Assembly: GCA_946500965.1 (NCBI GenBank)
Contig: CAMMXR010000002.1
Coordinates: 1 to 34,253 of the forward strand
Length of the DNA: 34,253 nucleotides
Reading direction: 5' to 3'
Source: an uncultured Candidatus Saccharibacteria bacterium
Lineage (GTDB): Bacteria; Patescibacteriota; Saccharimonadia; Saccharimonadales; Saccharimonadaceae
Shown: in pieces, positions 26,038 to 34,253 of the stretch
Layout of the letters: the number at the start of each line of letters is the position of its first letter
Position numbering within the stretch: the stretch's first letter is position 1
Translations under genes and position numbers: made by a program
The notes under the pieces: generated by a model
The model's input: only the letters and a program-made list of their open reading frames with translations
Told to the model about the DNA's origin: nothing
The model's database searches: none

Positions 26038-29000
26038 ATGGCTTGGATGGATAATTACATCAGCGCCAACGATTTTGACGCCATTCGTCTCAGCGTCGCC
26101 AGCCGGGAGGACATCCTGAACTGGAGCTACGGTGAAGTCTTGAAACCGGAGACGATTAACTATCGCACCCAAAAGCCGGAACGCGACGGTCTGTTCTGTG
26201 AACGGATTTTCGGACCGGTCAAGGATATTAACCCGCACGACTCCAAGCTTAAGGGCGTGCGCTCTCGCGAGGCCGCGGTGGACAAGGAAGGGAACCTGGT
26301 CACCAAGTCCATTTCTCGCCGCGAACGCATGGGGCATATCTCCCTGGCGGCGCCGGTTGCCCACATCTGGTTTATGCGTGGCACCCCCAGCGCGCTCAGT
26401 GTATTGCTCAACCTGACCGTCAAGAACATTGAGAAAGTGGTTTACTTCGCCTCCTATCTGATCGTAGCGGCCGAAGACGAGGCCATTGCTCAGCGCCTGA
26501 CCGATCTGGAAGCCAGCACTACGGCCGCCCGCGAGGCGATCCGCCTGCGCTACGAACAGGCCGCCGAGGCCGAAGGCGCGGATCTGAAAGTCCTGGCCGA
26601 CCAACAAGCCAAGGAATCCGAAGCCTTGGAAGCTGATTATCTCAAGCGCAAGTCAGCGCTGGAGAAGATGCAAAAAGGCGCGGTGATCAGCGAGCAAGAA
26701 TACCGCAATCTTCCGGACGACTACGACGAGCTGATTACGGTTGAGATGGGCGCCACCGCGATTAAGCAGCTCCTGGAAGAGATTGATCTCAAGACCATGA
26801 TCTCTGAGCTGCGCGAGGAATCCGAAGCCTCCAAGGGCCAGAAGCAGAAGCGGATTATGAAGCGCCTCAAGGTGATTGAGGGGATGGAAGCCGCCGGCAT
26901 CAAGCCCGTGGACCTGATCCTGACCGTGATTCCGGTCATCCCACCCGATCTCCGGCCGATGATTTCGCTGCCGGGCGGTCGCTTCGCCACCTCTGATCTT
27001 AACGACCTCTATCGCCGGGTGATTAATCGCAACAACCGTCTACGCAAACTGTTGGAGCTGAACGCTCCGGCCGTCATTTGCCACAACGAGATGCGTATGC
27101 TCCAAGAAGCGGTGGATGCCTTGATTGATAACTCTGCGGTTCACGGCAGCCGCTCGGCCAGCACCCAAAACGGTCGGCGCAAACTCAAGAGCCTCTCTGA
27201 CCTCCTCAAGGGTAAACAGGGGCGCTTCCGCCAGAATCTACTCGGTAAGCGCGTAGACTACTCCGGTCGCTCCGTGATCGTGGTCGGCCCCGAGCTGAAG
27301 TTGAATGAATGTGGTCTGCCCAAGCAGATGGCGCTGGAACTCTTCAAGCCGTTTGTGATTTCCTGGCTGATGAATAACGAGTATGCCGCTAATATCCACG
27401 CCGCTACCCGGATGATTGAAGCTGGCGAAGCTGTGGTCTGGGATGCGCTGGATGACTGCATCAAGGGCAAATACGTGCTCTTAAACCGCGCCCCCTCGCT
27501 GCACCGCCTCTCAGTTCAGGCCTTCCAGCCCAAACTGATTGATGGTAAAGCAATTCAGTTGCACCCACTGGTCGCCTCCGGCTTCAACGCTGACTACGAT
27601 GGTGACCAAATGGCGGTCCACCTGCCACTCTCTGATGCTGCGCAAGCCGAGGCTGGCGAACTGATGTCAGCCAGCAAGAACCTCTTAAAGCCGGCGGACG
27701 GCGCTCCGGTGCTCGCCATCTACCAGGATGTGGTCTTAGGAATCTATTACCTCACCTACAACAAACCTGGGACCGAAACCGATCAGGTTAAACCTTTCAG
27801 CTCCGTTTACGAAGCCGAAATGGCCTATGACCAGAAGCTGATTGCGCTGCAAACCCCCATCCGGGTCTTCGCCAAAGGTGAAATCCGCAACACCACCCTC
27901 GGTCGCGTGATCTTTAACGAGATTCTACCCAAAGATTATCCCTATGATAACTCGGTTCAGAACAGCAAACAGCTCAAGCGCGTGATGGCGGACATCTTTG
28001 ATCGCTACGGCGCCGAAGAAATGGTTAAGACCGCTGACGCCGTCAAGAACCTCGCCTTTGAGTATGAGACGATTGCCTCGGTCTCCACGGCTAAGGACGA
28101 CTACCCGACCTATCCGGAGATTGACGACTTTATCGCCGAAGGTGATGCCAAGACTGCACTCATCCAAGAGCAATTTGATCAGGGCTTGGTCACCGAAGAA
28201 GAACGCTACAACCTCACCGTGGCCAACTGGCGCGATATTGATAAGAAAATCTCCGACTTCCTGAAGAGCAAGCTCGCCGAGATGGATACCGACATTGCCG
28301 TGATGGTTAACTCCGGCGCTCGCGGTAGCGTCTCCAACATCAAGCTCGCCTCAGCCGAAATCGGTATCATGGTGGACATCAACAACAACGAGATTGAGCT
28401 CCCGGTCAAGTCCAGCTACAAGAAGGGCCTCAACACCCTGGAATCCTTCATCGCTACCCGGGGTGCCCGTCAAGGTCAGGTCTCAACCGCTCTTCGGACC
28501 GCTGACTCTGGCTATCTCACCCGCCGCTTGGTGGACGTCGCTCAAGATGTCTTCACCACCGACGAAGAAGCTCCCGATCCTGGCTTCGCCGTCCACAAGA
28601 GCGAATCCGAATACACTGGCATCAGCTTTGCCGCTCGGATTGCCGGCCGCTACACCGCTGAACCTGTGCCCGGCTATGTTGACGCCGACGAACTAATCAG
28701 CCAAGAGATTGCGGAACAGATTGAAAACGATGATTCCATTGACAGCATCAAGATCCAGTCTGTCCTCACCACTACCGCCGTGGATGGCGTGCCCCGCAAG
28801 GCTTACGGGATTGATATGTCTACTCGGACGCTGGTGGAAGCTCATCAGCCGGTCGGTGTCATCGCCGCTCAGTCGCTCGGTGAGCCTGGTACGCAGCTGA
28901 CGCTTGATACCAAGCACGGCTCCGGCGTAGCTGGCTCTGGTGCCATCGCTCGCGGTCTTCCGCGTGTGGAAGAGTTACTGGAAGCCCGCACTCCGAAAGG

Positions 29001-29895
29001 TCAGGCCTATATCACCCCAATCACCGGGACGGTGGAGACCTGGGAAGAGAATAACCGTTACGTCGTTCAGATTACGCCCGAAGCTGGCGAAACTGACCGT
29101 CACGAGCTGGCTGGTCGCAAGCCAACCGTCAAGGATGGCGCTCATGTCAAAGCTGGCGATGTGATTGCCGACAAGGGCAAAGGCAAGGACCCGCTGATCT
29201 CACCGGTAGATGGTATCGCCGAGTTGGTGGAGGACGCCATCGTAATCGTCGCCGAGGCTGGCGCCCCGGTCAAGGTAGAAATCCCGGGCGATGCCGAGCT
29301 CCTCGTGAAGTCTGGTGACCATCTGGAAGCTGGTGACCGCCTCACCACCGGTTCTTTGAATCTCCAAGACCTCTTGAAATACAAGGGTGCCGAGGAAACC
29401 GCTCGCTACATCATGAACGACGTCACCGCGGTTTACGCCGCTCAGGGTCACGAAATCTCTGCAAAACACCTTGAGATTATCGTGCGTCAGATGTTCAGTC
29501 GGGTGATGATTAACGAACCGGGCGACTCCAGCTTCGTCTCTGGCGACATTGTGTCTAAAGCCGCCATTACGGCCGAAAATCAGCGCCTGGAAGCCGCCGG
29601 CAAGGAGCCAGCCACCTATGATAGTCTCCTGCTCGGTATTACCAAGGTCTCCATCTGGTCCGACTCCTTCCTCTCTGCCGCTTCCTTCCAAGACACCACT
29701 CGCGTCTTGATTAATGCCGCGATTAATGGACGGGTTGACCACCTCAAGGGTCTGAAAGAGAATGTCATCATTGGCCGCAAGATCCCGGTTGGTACCGGTG
29801 TGACGCCGCTAGAGGTGACAAACGCCGCCCGTGCCGAAGCGCAAGCCGAAGCTGCGGACCTTGGTCCCACCGCCGAGGATGTGGCTGAGCTGTAA
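26038..29895 (+). CDS. rpoC: RNA polymerase beta' subunit, divergent
   Basis: [81 protein letters not shown]; ATG 26038 preferred over ORF-track 25987, which overlaps rpoB. Confidence 0.98.
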   Translation: [1285 protein letters not shown]

Positions 29896-29927
29896 AACTC
29901 CAGTTCCGCTAACAGCCTCACGCAGCT

Positions 29928-29953
29928 AAAGCTCCCCGTTCAAGGGGAGCTTT
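29928..29953 (+). terminator. Probable terminator hairpin after rpoC
   Basis: AAAGCTCCCC-GTTCAA-GGGGAGCTTT perfect stem; weak U tract. Confidence 0.75.
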
Positions 29954-30060
29954 GGTTTGGTCGTATAATGCCCAGCCACACCTCTGTTCAAAAAGTAATT
30001 TTGACACACCGACCCCTGTTCTGGTGGTCTGCCGGTTTTGTTGAATTGTCTCAAATGTAG

Positions 30061-30066
30061 TATAAT
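30061..30066 (+). promoter_or_regulatory. -10 box of gatCAB, leaderless arrangement
   Basis: TGTAGTATAAT ending 6 nt before ATG 30073. Confidence 0.75.
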
Positions 30067-30072
30067 TACCCC

Positions 30073-30360
30073 ATGGAAGTTAACCAAGCTACGATTCAGC
30101 ATCTTGCCCAGCTCTCTAATTTTGCGCTCACCGCCGACCAGAGCCAGCGGCTGGAATCTGATATTCGCGCAATCTTAGATTATATTTCTCAGCTTGACCA
30201 GCTGGACACCGACGGCATTGAGCCGACTTATCAGGTCTTTGAAATGGAGAATGTCTGGCGTCCGGACGTCATCACACCCCAGGACGCTACGCCCGATGAG
30301 CTGCTCGATCTCACCGTTGCCACTCAAGATCATCAAATTAAAGTACCAAAGGTATTGTAA
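30073..30360 (+). CDS. gatC: Asp-tRNA(Asn)/Glu-tRNA(Gln) amidotransferase subunit C
   Basis: IQHLAQLSNFALTADQSQRLESDIRAILDYISQLDQLDTDGIEPTYQVF. Confidence 0.93.
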   Translation: MEVNQATIQHLAQLSNFALTADQSQRLESDIRAILDYISQLDQLDTDGIEPTYQVFEMENVWRPDVITPQDATPDELLDLTVATQDHQIKVPKVL

Positions 30361-30362
30361 TC

Positions 30363-31751
30363 ATGATTCAAGCTGCGAGTAAAACCCATTCTGCCGTCCA
30401 AATGGTCCGCACCGCCTTGGAGCGTGCGCATCACTATCAGGATACGCACCATATCTTTACCTTTATCAATGACGAAGCTGCCCTTGCCAAAGCCGCCGCA
30501 ATTGACCAGCGTATCCAGCGTGGCGAGACCGTCGGGCCGTTGGCCGGTGTCCCCTACGCCCTGAAGGACAACTTCCTCTCTCCCGAAGGCGAAACTACGG
30601 CCTCGGCGCACATCTTGGAAGGCTTCACCAGTCCTGTCACCGCTACCGCCGTCCAGAAACTTGAAGATGCTGGGGCGATTATGATTGGTCGCACTAATCT
30701 TGACGCCTTCGCCCACGGATCATCTACCGAGAACTCCTACTTCGGTCCTACCAAAAACTCGCGTGATCCTGAACGCGTAGCGGGGGGTTCCTCGGGCGGC
30801 TCGGCCGTCGCCGTGGCACTCGGCATCGTGCCGTTTGCGACCGGTACCGATACCGGCGGCTCTATCCGCCAGCCGGCTTCTTTCAACGGTGTTTATGGAC
30901 TTAAGCCTACCTACGGTACCATCTCGCGCTACGGCGTGGTCGCAATGGCTTCGTCCACCGATTGTATCGGCTTCTTCGCCCAGAGTCCCGAAGATCTTGA
31001 TTTACTGATGCGCGTCACCGCTGGTCAGGATCCCTATGACCTCACGACTCTGCCCGATTATTACCAAACTGCCCCTGCCGAGACCGCCCCGCGCCGCATC
31101 GGCGTAATTAAAGACTTTGACAACGAAGCCGTGGATCCAGAAATTCGCGCTGCGCTCCAGCATAAGCTTGACCTCTTGCGCCAGCAGGGCCATCAAATCA
31201 TTGAGCTCTCAATGCCCAGCCTCAAATATGCCCTAGCCGCCTACTACATCATCGTCCCCGCCGAAGTTGCCAGCAACCTTTCCCGTCATGACGGCGTGCG
31301 CTATGGCTTCCGCAGCACAAAATCCCAGCATCTCGCCGAGCTTTACCAGAATACGCGCGACGAGGGCTTTATGCCCGAGAATAAACGCCGAATTATGATT
31401 GGTAATTTTGTTTTGTCCTCCGGCTATTATGATGCCTATTATCTCAAAGCCGCCAAGGCTCGCACCCTGATCATCCAGGAATACGAAAAAGCCTTCAAAC
31501 AGTGCGACTTCATCCTGACGCCAGTATCGCCCAATCCTGCCTTCAAGCTAGGTGAGAAAGTTAATGACCCGGTTGCGATGTATCTTGAGGATGTGATGAG
31601 TGTTCCTCTCAACTTAGCCGGCGTTCCTGGCCTTGCCATTCCAGCTGGCGAGACTAAGTCTGGTCTGGCGCTCGGCTTACAACTGGTCGGGCCGCGCCGC
31701 AGTGATGCCGCCCTGCTTCAATTCGCTAAGACCCTGGAGGAAAGCCACTAA
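30363..31751 (+). CDS. gatA: Asp-tRNA(Asn)/Glu-tRNA(Gln) amidotransferase subunit A
   Basis: GPLAGVPYALKDNFL...AGGSSGGSAVAVALGIVPFATGTDTGGSIRQPASFNGVYGLKPTYG. Confidence 0.97.
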   Translation: MIQAASKTHSAVQMVRTALERAHHYQDTHHIFTFINDEAALAKAAAIDQRIQRGETVGPLAGVPYALKDNFLSPEGETTASAHILEGFTSPVTATAVQKLEDAGAIMIGRTNLDAFAHGSSTENSYFGPTKNSRDPERVAGGSSGGSAVAVALGIVPFATGTDTGGSIRQPASFNGVYGLKPTYGTISRYGVVAMASSTDCIGFFAQSPEDLDLLMRVTAGQDPYDLTTLPDYYQTAPAETAPRRIGVIKDFDNEAVDPEIRAALQHKLDLLRQQGHQIIELSMPSLKYALAAYYIIVPAEVASNLSRHDGVRYGFRSTKSQHLAELYQNTRDEGFMPENKRRIMIGNFVLSSGYYDAYYLKAAKARTLIIQEYEKAFKQCDFILTPVSPNPAFKLGEKVNDPVAMYLEDVMSVPLNLAGVPGLAIPAGETKSGLALGLQLVGPRRSDAALLQFAKTLEESH

Positions 31752-32167
31752 TGCCGTCGCTAATCTTTCTGATTATTGCTATTGTCGCGGTCGGCATCCT
31801 CTTGCTCATTGCGATGGGGATTACCCGCAAGCACGGTCACGCCTTTGACGTTGAAGAATACCAAACCAAATGGCTCAAAATTGAGAATAGCCTCGTGCGC
31901 GATGACCCGCGCAGCTACCCCTTAGCCGTGATTGAAGCCGACAAGCTGCTGGACCACGCCCTGATTGAACTCGGGCTGCCCGGTAAGACCATGGGCGACC
32001 GCCTCAAACGTGTCGGCGACCGCTTTTCTAAACTCAATTCCGTCTGGCACGCCCACAAATTACGCAATCAAATCGCACACGAATCCGGTTTTGAGATTGA
32101 CTACGGCCAAGCCAGCCGTTCACTCGCCGCGTTTCGCCAAGCCTTAAAAGATCTAGGAGCAATCTAA
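31751..32167 (+). CDS. Single-TM protein with HEPN-like domain
   Basis: N-terminal TM LIFLIIAIVAVGILLLIAMGI; VIEADKLLDHALIELGL...WHAHKLRNQIAHESG with Rx4H; TAATG overlaps with gatA and gatB. Confidence 0.8.
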   Translation: MPSLIFLIIAIVAVGILLLIAMGITRKHGHAFDVEEYQTKWLKIENSLVRDDPRSYPLAVIEADKLLDHALIELGLPGKTMGDRLKRVGDRFSKLNSVWHAHKLRNQIAHESGFEIDYGQASRSLAAFRQALKDLGAI

Positions 32168-33588
32168 TGACCACCGAATATCTGCCTACCATTGGTATAG
32201 AATGCCACGTCCAGCTTTCCACCAAGACTAAACTCTTCTCGGAAGTAGATAACGACGCCCGCCAGAAAGAGCCCAACAGCTGTGTCTCGCCGGTTGACTA
32301 TGGTCTGCCCGGGATGCTACCACGCCTCAACCATACCGCTATTCTCTACACTATTCGCGCCGGCCTCGCCCTGAATGCCAAGATTAACTTAAACTCACGC
32401 TTTGACCGTAAACACTATTACTACCCCGATCTCCCCAAGGGCTACCAAATCACTCAAATGTATTCCCCCATCATCGGCGCCGGTTCCGTGGAGCTTCCAG
32501 ATGGCACCATCATCCCAATTGAGCACGCCCATTTGGAAGAAGACGCCGGCAAGCTTTCGCATTACCGCGATTATTCACTGGTTGACCTCAACCGTGCCGG
32601 CACCCCGCTCATTGAGATTGTCTCTGAGCCCGCCATTCATTCTGCTGCCGCCGCCCGTGACTATGCCAAGGAACTCTGGCGCTTGATGACCTATGCTGGT
32701 GTCACCTATGGCGACCTCTACAACGGCAATATGCGCTTTGATGTCAACATCTCGCTTGCCCCTAAAGGTAGCAAAGAGCTCGGTACTCGCGCCGAGGTCA
32801 AAAACCTCAACTCCTTCCGCTCCGTTGAGCGTGTCATTGAATATGAGATCAAACGTCAGACTAGAATCCTCCAGCAGGGTGGTCAAGTTGTCCAGGAAAC
32901 CCGCGGCTGGAATGATGCGACTGGCGAAACCACTGACCAGCGCAGCAAAGAATCCGCCGCTGACTATCGCTACATGCCCGAACCCGATCTGCCACCGCTC
33001 CGCCTCACACCAGAGCTTGTAGAGGCCGAACGCCGGCAGCTGTCACCACTCCCCGCTTGGTATCGCGAGCGCCTGACACCTGTGATTGGCTCCGATCTAA
33101 CCGAGATTTTGCTGGACCACCAACCGCTGGTCGCCAAGCTTGCAGAGCTAGACGATCCCCAGGCCATCAAGCTGGTCGCCAATCTCTTCTCTAGCGTCCT
33201 GCTGGCCGAAGAAAATGCCAGCCTCTTAAACGACGAGCTGCCGAGCAAAACCCAGCTAGCCGACCTGGTTACAATGCGCAACCAGAACGAACTTTCCAGC
33301 ACCGCCGCCAAGGAAGTCTTTCTGAAGTATTTTGATCCCGAGATGCACTACAAGGACACGCGTACCATCGCCAAGGAACTCGGTGTCATCCAAGAAAACG
33401 ATACGGCTGCCCTGGAGGCCTTGGTTGACCAAGTCCTCGCTCAACCCACCACAGCCCAGGCCCAAGCCGACTATCACAACGGTCAGACCAAGGTCCTCGG
33501 TTTTCTCGTCGGTCAGGTCATGAAAGCTTCTCACGGTCAAGCCAACCCCACTGCGGTCCAAGAAATCTTACGACAGAAGCTCGCCTAG
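32167..33588 (+). CDS. gatB: Asp-tRNA(Asn)/Glu-tRNA(Gln) amidotransferase subunit B
   Basis: YLPTIGIECHVQLSTKTKLFSEVDND...GMLPRLN...EEDAGKLSH...VDLNRAGTPLIEIVSEP. Confidence 0.97.
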   Translation: MTTEYLPTIGIECHVQLSTKTKLFSEVDNDARQKEPNSCVSPVDYGLPGMLPRLNHTAILYTIRAGLALNAKINLNSRFDRKHYYYPDLPKGYQITQMYSPIIGAGSVELPDGTIIPIEHAHLEEDAGKLSHYRDYSLVDLNRAGTPLIEIVSEPAIHSAAAARDYAKELWRLMTYAGVTYGDLYNGNMRFDVNISLAPKGSKELGTRAEVKNLNSFRSVERVIEYEIKRQTRILQQGGQVVQETRGWNDATGETTDQRSKESAADYRYMPEPDLPPLRLTPELVEAERRQLSPLPAWYRERLTPVIGSDLTEILLDHQPLVAKLAELDDPQAIKLVANLFSSVLLAEENASLLNDELPSKTQLADLVTMRNQNELSSTAAKEVFLKYFDPEMHYKDTRTIAKELGVIQENDTAALEALVDQVLAQPTTAQAQADYHNGQTKVLGFLVGQVMKASHGQANPTAVQEILRQKLA

Positions 33589-33591
33589 CGG

Positions 33592-34253
33592 ATGCCCCTG
33601 ATCTGGACCCCGTCAACCGTTCAGCAGTGGTTCGCCGAGCACGTCAGGCTACACGGCGCTCCCTACACTCTAGATCGCGATCAGGCGCAAGCAGTATGCG
33701 ACCAGCATACCAACACACTGGTCGTAGCCCGTGCCGGCTCCGGCAAAACCCGCATCATTGTCGCGAAGGCAATTTTCTTAGTCTATGCTTGCAATTATGC
33801 CTGGAAAGAAGTGCTGATTTTTATGTTCAACCGGGCTGCGGCGACCGAAGTCAACCAGCGCCTCTCGGAAGTAAGCGTTGACCAGCGCCCTATCGCCAAG
33901 CAACCGCTCCAAGTCGCTTCTACCTTCCACAAGTTCGCCTTGGATGTCCTTAAAGGCAGCGGAAGAGCTCCGCAAATTATCTCCAGCGAACTCCAGACTG
34001 ATTACCTCCGTCAAGCCTTCACTAAGGCGCTCGGTCCCAAGCGCCTTCATCCCACCGCCCGAGTCGAAGCCTTCAAGCTCACTCAGAGTTTCATTGCCCG
34101 AGCCGGTCAATCCTACCCAGCCCAAGCCGACTTACCCGCCCTAAAATCCGCCCTCCAACAATCCGTGCTGACCGCCACCCCCTCGCAGGCCTTCTATCAA
34201 AAACTCGGTTTTGCCGCTTACACCCACTACCTCCAGCAGTTTCAGCCACCTCA
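33592..34253 (+). CDS. UvrD/Rep-like SF1 helicase, N-terminal part (runs off window)
   Basis: From ATG 33592: MPLIWTPSTVQQWFAEHV...LDRDQAQAVCDQHTNTLVVARAGSGKTRIIVAKAIFLV...VLIFMFNRAAATEVNQRL. Confidence 0.88.
   Translation, partial: MPLIWTPSTVQQWFAEHVRLHGAPYTLDRDQAQAVCDQHTNTLVVARAGSGKTRIIVAKAIFLVYACNYAWKEVLIFMFNRAAATEVNQRLSEVSVDQRPIAKQPLQVASTFHKFALDVLKGSGRAPQIISSELQTDYLRQAFTKALGPKRLHPTARVEAFKLTQSFIARAGQSYPAQADLPALKSALQQSVLTATPSQAFYQKLGFAAYTHYLQQFQPP

Noticed and set aside
1-34253. CRISPR arrays, transposases, phage genes, toxin-antitoxin or known defence modules
   Set aside because: No spaced direct repeats, terminal inverted repeats or hallmark proteins seen on either strand; the HEPN-like gene is the only distant candidate

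Overview
The window is mostly housekeeping sequence from what looks like a Patescibacteria/CPR genome. Saccharibacteria is my best guess, inferred from gene content and a Gram-positive-like style; I ran no phylogeny. Gene order: partial membrane protein; small Cys/His-rich membrane protein; DUF167; TM2 protein; bactofilin-like membrane protein; uracil-DNA glycosylase; a large secreted cutinase-like/vWA/PKD-like protein; small CxxH-type protein (-); FAD-linked oxidase; trigger factor; orphan gene A (-); rpsL-rpsG; gap-rpiB-rpe-like-pfkB-LOG; SpoU methyltransferase (-) divergent from leuS; bL32-like-nusB-Nudix-rnc; rpsP; KH protein; a candidate small structured RNA; orphan gene B (-); rpoB-rpoC; gatC-gatA-[membrane HEPN-like]-gatB; start of a UvrD-like helicase. 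I see no CRISPR array, transposase, rRNA, tRNA or recognisable defence island. The most interesting signals are: (1) an RNA polymerase beta' subunit that has lost all eight canonical zinc-ligand cysteines and has altered trigger-loop, bridge-helix and F-loop residues; (2) a secreted cutinase-like hydrolase joined to a vWA module; (3) at least six genes whose -10 box ends exactly 6-7 nt before the start codon, predicting leaderless mRNAs; (4) a 39-bp promoter cassette duplicated (38/39 identical) in front of two unrelated orphan genes; (5) a membrane-anchored protein with a HEPN-type Rx4H motif inside the gatCAB operon; (6) an ~88-nt candidate structured ncRNA with its own promoter and terminator. 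All residue-level comparisons were made by eye against remembered reference motifs and need real alignments.
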